Assembly: GCA_021739695.1 (NCBI GenBank)
Contig: JAIPBM010000035.1
Span: 1-38,142, forward strand
DNA from: Flavobacteriales bacterium
GTDB lineage: Bacteria > Bacteroidota > Bacteroidia > UBA10329
Direction: 5' to 3'
Length of the DNA stretch: 38,142 nucleotides
Below are positions 8,846 through 16,454 of this stretch, piece by piece; the first letter of the stretch is position 1; each line of letters starts with the position of its first letter. The notes below the pieces were generated by a model. The model was not told where the DNA came from. It was given only the letters and a program-made list of their open reading frames with translations, and made no database searches. A program made the translations under genes and the position numbers.

Positions 8846-8965
8846 GCGTTAGGGATGGAAGCGGCATCCTTTTTTCTGAGCTCTGCTTTCTACTGCGTTC
8901 AGTCATTGGCCTGAAAAAAGATATAGCGCACAGCCCGACCCCGATTTTTCATCGGGGGAACGCCC
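8846..8965 (+). repeat. 120-nt structured intergenic repeat, copy A
   Basis: This element recurs in the same orientation and at the same length at 35451-35570; by hand count about 107 of 120 positions agree, and 11 of the 13 differences fall in a central 35-nt stretch. Termini GCGTT and AACGC are complementary. Inside are three hairpins: GGATG/CATCC, a TTTTTTC/GAAAAAA arm, and CCCCGAT/ATCGGGG. The invariant core GATATAGCGCACAGCCCGAC lies between the last two. It sits between divergent dnaG and ftsX. It resembles a repeat I associate with many Flavobacteriia genomes and might be the Rfam Flavo-1 RNA, which I cannot check here. Confidence 0.85.
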
Positions 8966-9021
8966 TAAGTGCAGAAGACTTAAATTGCGTTAAACGCATG
9001 GTGGCCGCGGTTCAAAAAGTG

Positions 9022-9029
9022 TAATTTCG
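9022..9029 (+). promoter_or_regulatory. -7 element for the ftsX operon
   Basis: TAATTTCG fits TAnnTTTG with one change (C for T), 15 bases before the ftsX ATG. I see no convincing -33 TTG at the normal distance. Confidence 0.45.
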
Positions 9030-9044
9030 TCCGACTTCGAAAAG

Positions 9045-9923
9045 ATGGCAAGCGCAGAGGAAAAAGCACATAAGAAACAGATATGGTCGAGTAATGTGAC
9101 GGCCGTTGTGAGTATATCGCTGGTGTTGTTTATGCTTGGTTTGCTGGGGCTTACACTGTTGTATGCAAACGCGCTTTCGGGCTACGTAAAGGAAAACATC
9201 GGGTTTACCATTTACATGAAGGATGATGCGAAGGAGGTTGACATTCTTCAGTTTCAGAAGTTTTTGGATGCATCGGACTTTGTAAGAAGCACGGATTACA
9301 TTTCTCAAGATGAAGCTGCCGATCAGTTGAAGGAAGCGTTGGGTGAGGATTTTGTCGGTTTTATGGGCTACAATCCGCTGAAGCGTTCGATTGATGTGAA
9401 GATCAAAGCTGATTTTGCCAACGAAGAAGGAATCGTGGACATTAAATCGGATCTGCTGAAAAATCCGATGATCTTTGAAATTGATTATCCGGTTGATCTG
9501 ATTCGTGTAATTAATAGAAACGTGCGCAAAGCGGGAATTGTGATCCTTGTTTTTTGCGGACTTCTTTCGTTGATAGCCATTTCGTTGATCAACAATAACA
9601 TCAGGCTTTCCGTTTATTCGAAACGATTCCTGATCAATTCGATGAAGTTGGTAGGAGCCACGCAATCGTTTATCCGCAAGCCTTTTTTGGTTGAAGGTGT
9701 TCTGCGCGGAGCTGTTGGCGCAGTGGTGGCCAATGTGCTGTTGGCCGCTGTGATCTATTTAGCAAGCCAGAATATTCCTGAACTTTTTGGATTGGAAGAT
9801 ATCGAGATCGTGTTTACGCTTTTTGGTGCCGTGCTGGCGCTTGGGCTTCTCATCTCGTTCTTAAGCACGACATTTGCCGTTAGAAAATATCTGCGCCTGA
9901 ACGCAGACGAACTATATTATTGA
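9045..9923 (+). CDS. ftsX: Cell division protein FtsX (permease-like component)
   Basis: FtsX is the membrane partner of the ATPase FtsE; together they control periplasmic peptidoglycan hydrolases at the septum. The 292-aa protein has a cytoplasmic N-terminus, a first membrane helix at about residues 20-42, a large periplasmic domain (about 45-165, containing FTIYMKDDAKEVD), and three C-terminal helices with the conserved MKLVGATQSFIRKPFLVEG loop. ftsE is not adjacent, the usual situation in Bacteroidota. It leads a tight operon: the next ATG is 2 bases after its stop. Confidence 0.93.
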   Translation: MASAEEKAHKKQIWSSNVTAVVSISLVLFMLGLLGLTLLYANALSGYVKENIGFTIYMKDDAKEVDILQFQKFLDASDFVRSTDYISQDEAADQLKEALGEDFVGFMGYNPLKRSIDVKIKADFANEEGIVDIKSDLLKNPMIFEIDYPVDLIRVINRNVRKAGIVILVFCGLLSLIAISLINNNIRLSVYSKRFLINSMKLVGATQSFIRKPFLVEGVLRGAVGAVVANVLLAAVIYLASQNIPELFGLEDIEIVFTLFGAVLALGLLISFLSTTFAVRKYLRLNADELYY

Positions 9924-9925
9924 AC

Positions 9926-10168
9926 ATGAGCGAACAAGGAAACAACGAGAAGGAATTCGCCTTCGGAAAGGAGAATTACATTATTACCATCGTAGGAATG
10001 GTTTTTATTCTGGTGGGTTTTGTGCTGATGGCAGGAGGCGGATCTGATGACCCGAATGTGTTCAGCAAAGAGATATTCAGTACAACCAGAATTACCGTGG
10101 CACCGTTGGTTGTGTTGGCGGGTTTTGCGCTGGAGATCATCGGAATCATGTATCGCGCTAAGTCGTAA
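9926..10168 (+). CDS. DUF3098 small membrane protein
   Basis: This 80-aa protein has two predicted membrane helices (about residues 20-37 and 57-75) separated by a GGGSDDPNVFSKEIFSTTRI loop. FGKENYI at the start and the GSDDPNVF loop are the marks of DUF3098, found between ftsX and uppP across Bacteroidota. I prefer ATG at 9926, two bases after the ftsX stop, over the TTG that overlaps ftsX. The function is unknown; the position suggests a role linked to FtsX or to envelope synthesis. Confidence 0.85.
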   Translation: MSEQGNNEKEFAFGKENYIITIVGMVFILVGFVLMAGGGSDDPNVFSKEIFSTTRITVAPLVVLAGFALEIIGIMYRAKS

Positions 10169-10174
10169 TCGGGA

Positions 10175-10969
10175 ATGGATTTTTGGGAAGCCCTGATCTT
10201 GGGCATTGTACAAGGCCTGACGGAATTTCTTCCTGTAAGCAGCAGCGGGCATCTTGAAATTGGAAAGGTTCTGTTGGGAGATAAGAGCCTTCCGGAAGAA
10301 AGTCTGCTTTTTACGGTTGTCGTACACGCAGCTACATCACTCAGCACCATTGTCGTTTTTAGAAAAGATATTCTCGAAATTCTGAAAGGTTTGTTCCAAT
10401 TCAAATGGAACGAGCAAACGCAGTTTTCGCTGAAGATCATTGTTTCGATGATTCCCGCAGCCATTATCGGAGTGCTATTCAATGATCAAATTGAAGCACT
10501 GTTCAGCAAGCAGATTCTGTTGGTTGGAGCCATGCTGATCATTACTGGTCTATTGCTTTTTCTAGCTGATCGCGCAAAACGGACTGAAAAGCAGGTTGGT
10601 TTCAGTCAAGCCTTGATCATTGGAATTTCGCAGGCAATTGCCATTCTTCCAGGAATCAGTCGGTCTGGAGCAACTATTTCTACTTCGGTCCTTTTAGGAA
10701 TTGATCGCGAAAAAGCTGCTAGATTTTCCTTCTTGATGGTAGTTCCACTCATTTTGGGCAAGATGGCCAAGGATGTGATGGATGGAAATATTTCGTCAGA
10801 AATGACCCATGCCATGCCGCTGCTGGTTGGTTTTCTGGCTGCGTTTTTCTCAGGACTTGTGGCCTGTACTTGGATGATCTCGTTGGTTAAGAAAAGTCAG
10901 CTTCGTTATTTCTCATACTACTGTTTCGTGGTCGGATTCGGTGCCATTCTCGCTACACTGATTCTATAA
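10175..10969 (+). CDS. uppP: Undecaprenyl-diphosphatase (BacA family)
   Basis: UppP removes a phosphate from undecaprenyl diphosphate so that the lipid carrier can be reused for peptidoglycan and O-antigen synthesis. The 264-aa integral membrane protein has the two active-site motifs GLTEFLPVSSSGHL (E17) and LPGISRSGATIS, with about eight hydrophobic helices. It starts 6 bases after DUF3098 and ends 2 bases before truB, so it is an internal operon gene. Its length and motifs are normal. Confidence 0.96.
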   Translation: MDFWEALILGIVQGLTEFLPVSSSGHLEIGKVLLGDKSLPEESLLFTVVVHAATSLSTIVVFRKDILEILKGLFQFKWNEQTQFSLKIIVSMIPAAIIGVLFNDQIEALFSKQILLVGAMLIITGLLLFLADRAKRTEKQVGFSQALIIGISQAIAILPGISRSGATISTSVLLGIDREKAARFSFLMVVPLILGKMAKDVMDGNISSEMTHAMPLLVGFLAAFFSGLVACTWMISLVKKSQLRYFSYYCFVVGFGAILATLIL

Positions 10970-10971
10970 AT

Positions 10972-11685
10972 TTGGTCGATTCATTCAATTTCAAAGACGG
11001 GGAAGTATTGCTTTTAGATAAGCCTTACGGACCTACTTCGTTTTCCATTGTCAACCGTGTTCGCGGCATCATTAAGCGAAAACTGAAGGTCAAAAACATT
11101 AAGGTCGGCCATGCCGGAACATTGGATCCGCTTGCAACCGGACTGTTGATCATCTGTACAGGTAAAGCCACAAAAACCATCAGCACCATTCAAGATGCTG
11201 AGAAGGAATACACGGGAACCATCACTGTTGGCGCCACCACGCCATCTTATGATCTTGAAACGGAAGTGAACGAAACCTTCCCGATCGACCATATTACGGA
11301 CGAAATGATTCGTGAAATGGCTATGAAAATGGTTGGCGAACACGATCAAATGCCGCCAATCTTTTCGGCAAAACAAGTAGATGGCAAGCGCGCTTATGAT
11401 CTAGCTCGTGCAGGAAAAGATGTAAAGCTGAATACAAAGCGCGTGCTTATCAATGCCTTCGATATTACCTCAATCAATCGTGTTGATGGTAAAATCGAGG
11501 TCGGATTCAGAGCCCATTGTTCTAAAGGAACGTACATCCGTTCGTTGGCATTCGATTTCGGAAAAGTGCTGAATTCGGGCGGTTATCTTTCTGAACTAAG
11601 AAGAACGCGCATTGGTGATTACAGTGTGGAAGACGCCATCACAACCGATCAATTTCAGGTGATGTTGCACGGTGAAACCGTCTGA
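10972..11685 (+). CDS. truB: tRNA pseudouridine(55) synthase
   Basis: TruB makes pseudouridine 55 in the T-loop of tRNAs. The 237-aa protein has KVGHAGTLDPLATGLL with the catalytic aspartate D52, LLLDKPYGPTSF at the N-terminus, PPIFSAKQVDGKRAYDLAR, and CSKGTYIRSLAFDFG. There is no ATG before the conserved N-terminal region, so the start is TTG at 10972, 2 bases after the uppP stop. It is slightly shorter than E. coli TruB because the C-terminal PUA-like part is reduced, as is common outside Proteobacteria. Confidence 0.95.
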   Translation: MVDSFNFKDGEVLLLDKPYGPTSFSIVNRVRGIIKRKLKVKNIKVGHAGTLDPLATGLLIICTGKATKTISTIQDAEKEYTGTITVGATTPSYDLETEVNETFPIDHITDEMIREMAMKMVGEHDQMPPIFSAKQVDGKRAYDLARAGKDVKLNTKRVLINAFDITSINRVDGKIEVGFRAHCSKGTYIRSLAFDFGKVLNSGGYLSELRRTRIGDYSVEDAITTDQFQVMLHGETV

Positions 11686-11718
11686 TCAAATACCGGACGA
11701 TCAAGTCAACCATTTTCT

Positions 11719-11744
11719 TACCTTCGCAGCCCCATAAAAATGGG
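11719..11744 (+). promoter_or_regulatory. Promoter -7 element and 5' hairpin for queA
   Basis: TACCTTCG (11719-11726) fits TAnnTTTG with one change and is followed by CAGCCCC and a small hairpin, CCCAT-AAAA-ATGGG (11731-11744). The same architecture, CTTCGCAGCCCC and then a hairpin, is found upstream of rplM at 1076-1097. A -33 TTG is not evident. The leader to the ATG is about 37 nt. Confidence 0.5.
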
Positions 11745-11767
11745 CCCGTAAGCTCAAAATAAACACT

Positions 11768-12817
11768 ATGAAATTATCACAGTTTAAATTCAACATTCCC
11801 CAAGAACTTATTGCCTACCATCCAACACAGGATCGCGAAGAGAGCCGAATGATGGTTCTTGACCGCAAAAAAGGCACAATAGAGCACAAAACATTCAAAG
11901 ACATCCTCGATTATTTTGATGATGGCGATTCGTTTTTGCTGAATAATACAAAGGTTTTTCCAGCCCGTTTGATCGGTAAAAAAGAAAAGACCGAAGCTCA
12001 GATTGAAGTTTTCTTGCTTCGCGAATTGAACCGCGAAAGCATTCTTTGGGATGTTCTTGTTGATCCAGCACGTAAGATCCGAATCGGTAACAAACTTTAT
12101 TTCGGAGATGATGATAGCTTGGTCGCTGAGGTAATTGACAACACGACATCAAGAGGAAGAACACTTCGTTTCTTGTTTGATGGAACGCATGAAGAATTCA
12201 AAAAGACCATTTTTGATCTTGGCGAAACACCTCTTCCAAAGTACATCAAACGAGCTGCAGAGCCAGAAGATGAAGAGCGTTACCAAACTGTATTTGCCAA
12301 GCATGAAGGTGCTGTGGCTGCTCCAACGGCAGGATTGCATTTCAGCAAGCAATTGTTGAAGCGTTTGGAGTTGAAAGGCGTCAATTTCGCAGAGATCACG
12401 CTGCATGTTGGATTGGGAACTTTCCGCCCTGTTGAGGTTGAAGATCTGACGAAGCATAAAATGGACAGCGAGCAGCTGATCATTACTCAAGAAGCTTGCG
12501 ATATCGTGAATGCTTCTAAAGATGCGAGGAAAAAAGTTTGTGCTGTTGGTACAACTTGTATGCGAGCTTCTGAAACTTCGGTAAGCACAATTGGTCACAT
12601 GAAGCCATACGATGGTTGGACCAATAAATTCATCTTTCCACCGTACGATTTTCAAGTTGCAAATTGCATGGTCACCAATTTTCACATGCCGCAATCAACA
12701 CTATTGATGATGGTAGCTGCATTTGCAGGTTACGATTTCATGCGCGAAGCTTACGATCAAGCCATCAAAGAGAAATACAGATTCTATTCTTACGGAGATG
12801 CGATGCTGATCATCTGA
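11768..12817 (+). CDS. queA: S-adenosylmethionine:tRNA ribosyltransferase-isomerase
   Basis: QueA transfers and isomerises the ribose of S-adenosylmethionine onto 7-aminomethyl-7-deazaguanine in tRNA, giving epoxyqueuosine in queuosine synthesis. The 349-aa protein has [14 protein letters not shown] at the start, [58 protein letters not shown], and [19 protein letters not shown]. All are characteristic and the length is normal. An intrinsic terminator follows the stop. Confidence 0.97.
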   Translation: MKLSQFKFNIPQELIAYHPTQDREESRMMVLDRKKGTIEHKTFKDILDYFDDGDSFLLNNTKVFPARLIGKKEKTEAQIEVFLLRELNRESILWDVLVDPARKIRIGNKLYFGDDDSLVAEVIDNTTSRGRTLRFLFDGTHEEFKKTIFDLGETPLPKYIKRAAEPEDEERYQTVFAKHEGAVAAPTAGLHFSKQLLKRLELKGVNFAEITLHVGLGTFRPVEVEDLTKHKMDSEQLIITQEACDIVNASKDARKKVCAVGTTCMRASETSVSTIGHMKPYDGWTNKFIFPPYDFQVANCMVTNFHMPQSTLLMMVAAFAGYDFMREAYDQAIKEKYRFYSYGDAMLII

Positions 12818-12839
12818 TGATCGCATAAACAGTAATTTC

Positions 12840-12875
12840 AGTCCCGATTTTCAGTCAGAGAATCGGGACTTTTTT
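12840..12875 (+). terminator. Intrinsic terminator after queA, abutting the ispD start
   Basis: AGTCCCGATT (12840-12849) pairs perfectly with AATCGGGACT (12861-12870) around an 11-nt loop, followed by TTTTT to 12875. The T-tract touches the ispD ATG at 12876, leaving no room for a separate leader. Confidence 0.88.
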
Positions 12876-13550
12876 ATGAAGAAAAGCATGGTCATAGTCG
12901 CTGGTGGAAGCGGCACCAGAATGGGAGCGGAAATTCCCAAGCAGTTCATAGAATTGAACGGAAAGCCCATTCTTATGCACACGCTTCAAAACCTGCATGC
13001 GATGGATGAAGACATGCAGTTGGTGCTCGTTCTTCCAAAAGATCAGTTTTCTTACTGGCTTGAACTCACTTCAAAACATAATTTTTCTCTTCAACATGAA
13101 TTGACAGAAGGCGGTGATACGCGCTTCCTTTCGGTTAGAAATGGCCTCGCTAAAGTTTCAGATCCAGAAGTTGTAGGCATCCACGATGGTGTACGGCCAT
13201 TTCCATCACAAAAAGTGGTCGAAGCATGTTTTGCGATTGCCAAGCATAGTGGAGCAGCGGTTCCAGTCGTTCCAATTGTTCAGAGCCTTCGGATATTGAA
13301 TGATGGAAACAGTGAGTCTGTTGATCGAAATATATACCGTGCGGTGCAAACGCCTCAATGTTTTGAGACATCAATTCTCAAGAAAGCGTTCGAAAATGCT
13401 CAAGGTGTAGACTATTCGGATGATGCTTCCGTTGTTGAATCAAACGGGCAGCAGATACATTTGGTTGATGGAAATGTCGAAAACATCAAGATCACAACAC
13501 CTTTGGACCTCGAACTGGCCCAATTGATAATTGCAAGACCAATCAATTGA
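12876..13550 (+). CDS. ispD: 2-C-methyl-D-erythritol 4-phosphate cytidylyltransferase
   Basis: IspD joins CTP to methylerythritol phosphate, the third step of the MEP isoprenoid pathway. The 224-aa protein has the nucleotide-binding VAGGSGTRMGAEIPKQFIEL, GIHDGVRPF, AVQTPQCFE and YSDDASVVE, then VDGNVENIKITTPLDL; all are diagnostic. The ATG at 12876 sits on the last T of the queA terminator; a second in-frame ATG at 12888 directly precedes the conserved strand and is a possible alternative start. The product feeds the same polyprenyl supply as the synthase at 17526. Confidence 0.95.
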   Translation: MKKSMVIVAGGSGTRMGAEIPKQFIELNGKPILMHTLQNLHAMDEDMQLVLVLPKDQFSYWLELTSKHNFSLQHELTEGGDTRFLSVRNGLAKVSDPEVVGIHDGVRPFPSQKVVEACFAIAKHSGAAVPVVPIVQSLRILNDGNSESVDRNIYRAVQTPQCFETSILKKAFENAQGVDYSDDASVVESNGQQIHLVDGNVENIKITTPLDLELAQLIIARPIN

Positions 13551-13618
13551 AATTGAATTAACAACTTCATGTTAATAGAAACGTGTTCGAAAACATAACC
13601 TTACAGCATACTGGTAAG

Positions 13619-13626
13619 TATACTTG
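13619..13626 (+). promoter_or_regulatory. -7-like element upstream of the carboxypeptidase gene
   Basis: TATACTTG differs from TAnnTTTG at one fixed position and lies 6 bases before the ATG at 13633. The 82-base intergenic region holds no clear -33 element. Confidence 0.35.
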
Positions 13627-13632
13627 TGCCAC

Positions 13633-14664
13633 ATGAAGTCTAAGAACAGAATCAGGAGAATGAAAATAACCCGAAGATTGAGATCGACAGGATTGCTTCT
13701 CACCCCGTTGGTACTGTTCCTTCTTCTCCTTTTTTCAGAGCCTACAGCACTCTTCGGATGGTCAAGCGGGCCAAATAAAGAAGAAACAGTTACCGAAGAA
13801 CCTACCCCAAAACAGTTCGACTATATTAACATTGCCATTGATTCTTCATTGGCCTACCAACCCGAGCTCATCAAAGCAGGACTCGTTTACGATTATACGG
13901 AGAACCGTCTGGTGTGGGAGAAGAATCTCGATCAGCTCTTTCCTGTTGCATCGTTGACCAAAATGATGGTTGCTCTGATTGTAATGGAACAGGTTGAGGC
14001 AGGAAAATTCAGCTTAGATGAATTGGTTACGGTAAGTAAAGCAGCCACGTGCGTGGGTGGATCCTGCGTTTACGTAAAGACCGGACAACAGCTTTCTATC
14101 GCAGACCTATTGCAAGCCGCCATGATCCGTTCGGGCAATGATGCGGCATTTGCGCTGGCCGAACACGTGGGCGGAACCGAAGAAGATTTTGTGCGATTAA
14201 TGAACGAAAAAGCCGAAAGCCTTGGCATGGAAAACACGTGCTTCTCCAATCCGACCGGAATGCCCGTGAAATCAAATGTGCTTTTCGACAACGAATCGAC
14301 TGCTGCTGACCTGCTACTGTTAGCACGGGATCTGGTGAAGTATGAGGCTATCTTGAAGATGACATCCAAAAGCACAGAGTCTATTCGTAATGCAAACGGC
14401 ATTTACACCTATGAGACCCGAAACACCCTTGTAAAGGATTATGCGGAGATCGATGGATTGAAAACGGGTTTTACAAACGCGGCCAAATACTGCATTGTGG
14501 CAACTTCTAAGCGGTGCGACCATCGCGTGATCACCATTCTGTTAGGAGTCGAGACTAAGGCGCAACGCTACAATGTTGCTGTCAATCTTTTCAACAATTA
14601 CTACAGCTCAATCGGCTTGGGTAAACTTGGCGAGGAATTTGAAGAGACTGCAAACGCAAACTGA
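13633..14664 (+). CDS. D-alanyl-D-alanine carboxypeptidase (peptidase S11, DacA/PBP5-like)
   Basis: The enzyme trims the terminal D-Ala from peptidoglycan pentapeptides in the periplasm. The 343-aa protein has a basic N-terminus and a hydrophobic segment at about residues 20-37, acting as signal peptide or anchor. The penicillin-binding triad is complete: SLTK (S107-K110), SGN (S167-N169) and KTG (K277-G279). The PBP5 C-terminal beta domain is missing, so this is a catalytic-domain-only form. I chose ATG at 13633, because it precedes a basic signal-like N-terminus, over TTG at 13624; ATG at 13660 is also possible. A gene for a small secreted protein follows 22 bases later. Confidence 0.9.
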   Translation: MKSKNRIRRMKITRRLRSTGLLLTPLVLFLLLLFSEPTALFGWSSGPNKEETVTEEPTPKQFDYINIAIDSSLAYQPELIKAGLVYDYTENRLVWEKNLDQLFPVASLTKMMVALIVMEQVEAGKFSLDELVTVSKAATCVGGSCVYVKTGQQLSIADLLQAAMIRSGNDAAFALAEHVGGTEEDFVRLMNEKAESLGMENTCFSNPTGMPVKSNVLFDNESTAADLLLLARDLVKYEAILKMTSKSTESIRNANGIYTYETRNTLVKDYAEIDGLKTGFTNAAKYCIVATSKRCDHRVITILLGVETKAQRYNVAVNLFNNYYSSIGLGKLGEEFEETANAN

Positions 14665-14686
14665 TTTAACCATTTATCCTTAGAAC

Positions 14687-15244
14687 ATGAGAATTATAGC
14701 CTTGATGCTGCTCGCATCATTACCACTGACTCTATTGGCACAGAAAAAAGGTGAATTGAGCTGGCCAGCAATGACCGTTGACCCAAGCACCAATCTTATT
14801 ACTTACAGCGAGGTTCCCGAAGTTGCTGGTGTTGCTGTTGCAGACCTGTTTGACAGAGCAATGAAATGGGGTGGGGAACATTACAAGAATTTTGGAGAGA
14901 AACTGAGAAAGCAAGACAAGGAAGCGGGTGAAATGGAGATTTTCAATCGCTTCCCTATCTACGCGTATGATAGTAAAGGAGTGAAGACAACCAGCCGTCA
15001 AGGATTGGCACAATACACCTTGACCATCAAGTTTAGAGATGGTAGATACAAATACACCATCACCGATTTGAACATCAAGGCTTCAAGCTATGAACCCTTG
15101 GAGCCATGGTTGGACAAAGAGGACAAGGATGCTGCAAATCACTGTCATTATTTAACTGATATTGATGCTGAGATTCGCGCAACGATCCAGAGCATGAAAG
15201 ATAATCTTGCCAAAGACCCTGCGAAATCAGGAGACGATTGGTAA
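14687..15244 (+). CDS. Secreted DUF4468 (TBP-like fold) domain protein
   Basis: This 185-aa protein begins with a clear signal peptide, MRIIALMLLASLPLTLLAQ, with cleavage likely near AQ. The mature part has the DUF4468 pattern: a region around ITYSEVPEVAGV, then LFDRAMKWGGEHYKNF, and a strand pair, YTLTIKFRDGRYKYTITDL. The family is widespread in Bacteroidota and often acts in the periplasm or as a lipoprotein, but no function is established that I know of. It lies 22 bases after the carboxypeptidase and probably shares its transcript. Its stop codon directly abuts the stop of the convergent amidohydrolase. Confidence 0.75.
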   Translation: MRIIALMLLASLPLTLLAQKKGELSWPAMTVDPSTNLITYSEVPEVAGVAVADLFDRAMKWGGEHYKNFGEKLRKQDKEAGEMEIFNRFPIYAYDSKGVKTTSRQGLAQYTLTIKFRDGRYKYTITDLNIKASSYEPLEPWLDKEDKDAANHCHYLTDIDAEIRATIQSMKDNLAKDPAKSGDDW

Positions 15245-16432
15245 TCAGATAATACGTTGAACGGAAGCTGAATCTGTTAGAAGTCCATCTTCTAAATTCA
15301 GGTTTTTCAACCAAAGAACTCCAGGCAGTTTTCCTTTGTGGAAGCTGCCTTTTTCTTTTTCCATACCCAATGCTGCAGCACCATTAAGTGTTGCCATTTT
15401 GAGAAGCGTTGCAATGCCAATCTGAGGATAATTTGCCTGAATCAGCTTCAGTTCCTCCAAAATTGAAAGCCGATGATTACTGGCCAAACTATCTGTTCCC
15501 ACACATACGTTCGCTTCTTTTTTTAGCCACATTGGTATGTTTGGAATGCGATTTTCGATGTACTTGTTGGCCTGAGCACAAGTGCACCAGAACGCATCAT
15601 TCCGCAGCGATTTTACCACTTCAAATTCTTCTGCTTTGGTCATAGTATTATGAACCAAAAGTGCAGGTTGATCTTGTGGTAATTGCCTAAGATGATAATC
15701 GAGCGCACTGCTGAACTGAGGTTTGAAATTGGAAAAATCCTCTCCAAATTTTTTGAATATCTCAACGAGTTCGCCACTGCCCGAAACAAACATTTCATTC
15801 TCACTTTCAGTCTCTTGATTGTGAATACTGATCGGTCCGGGAAATTGCTGCTGTTGCGCTCTAATTCCATCGAACAGGCGTTCACTCACCGAGTAAGGCG
15901 CGTGCGGAACAATGGTGGCGTTCAGATCACTTTGCTGGTATTCATTCGCTACGCGAATTCCTTCTTTCAAAACCTCATCGGCTTTGGAAGAATCGAATGA
16001 AAAAACTTCTACGAATGAGTGATACTTGATTCGGCTATTCCGCTTCGTTTCAAGTGTGTCAGCCGTGTTGCAGATGTCGCCAACGGCTTGAATGCCATTA
16101 AGCCACATTTCTTCATCAGCCAAATGTATGGCTTCCATTTTCTGATCGGCATTTTCATTTCTTCTCGAAACGATTTGCATGATGAATGCTGGTAAACCTG
16201 TTTTTTCAGGCACCAAACCTTTCATATGCGAAAGCTCCAAATGGCAATGTGCGTTGATGAATCCAGGACACAAGGCGCCTTCAAAACGCTCAATACGACT
16301 TGGTTCTAGTGCATTTGAACTATCAGGAAGCATCACTTCTTGAATGGTTCCATTGGCACTTACAGCCACAATTCCATTAGGTATTGGATTGGCGTAAATG
16401 GGAAAGATGATGTCTGCTGAAAGGAATCGCAT
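15245..16432 (-). CDS. Amidohydrolase family protein (cytosine deaminase/chlorohydrolase-like)
   Basis: The 395-aa product belongs to the metal-dependent amidohydrolase superfamily: the HxH motif lies in PGFINAHCHLELSH (H62, H64), followed by VPHAPYSV and SIHNQETESENEMF for further metal and substrate histidines, and VGTDSLASNH with the catalytic Asp near the C-terminus. The pattern resembles the SAH/aminofutalosine deaminase branch; the substrate cannot be told from sequence. The frame stays open upstream of 16432 but those residues overlap rlmN and look noncoding; the conserved N-terminus starts at ATG 16432. Only 22 bases separate it from the divergent rlmN start. Confidence 0.85.
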   Translation of the reverse strand: MRFLSADIIFPIYANPIPNGIVAVSANGTIQEVMLPDSSNALEPSRIERFEGALCPGFINAHCHLELSHMKGLVPEKTGLPAFIMQIVSRRNENADQKMEAIHLADEEMWLNGIQAVGDICNTADTLETKRNSRIKYHSFVEVFSFDSSKADEVLKEGIRVANEYQQSDLNATIVPHAPYSVSERLFDGIRAQQQQFPGPISIHNQETESENEMFVSGSGELVEIFKKFGEDFSNFKPQFSSALDYHLRQLPQDQPALLVHNTMTKAEEFEVVKSLRNDAFWCTCAQANKYIENRIPNIPMWLKKEANVCVGTDSLASNHRLSILEELKLIQANYPQIGIATLLKMATLNGAAALGMEKEKGSFHKGKLPGVLWLKNLNLEDGLLTDSASVQRII

Positions 16433-16442
16433 AGTAAGCCTG

Positions 16443-16450
16443 TATCTTTG
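16443..16450 (+). promoter_or_regulatory. -7 element for rlmN
   Basis: TATCTTTG matches TAnnTTTG exactly and is followed by CACA and then the rlmN ATG. A transcript starting at the usual distance would begin at or within a base of the start codon, that is, leaderless. The element lies in the 22-base gap between divergent genes. Confidence 0.7.
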
Positions 16451-16454
16451 CACA

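Noticed and set aside
9012-9665. A 217-residue open frame on the minus strand
   Set aside because: It is antisense to ftsX, has no recognisable domain, and ftsX is clearly the real gene.
11739-11753. GGGCCCGTAAGCTC before queA looks like the 5' end of a tRNA
   Set aside because: The rest of a tRNA (anticodon arm, T-loop GTTCGA, acceptor complement) is absent before the queA ATG.
15245-16432. Assignment of the amidohydrolase to aminofutalosine deaminase (mqnX)
   Set aside because: Motifs are shared by several deaminase branches, and no other futalosine-pathway gene is in the window.
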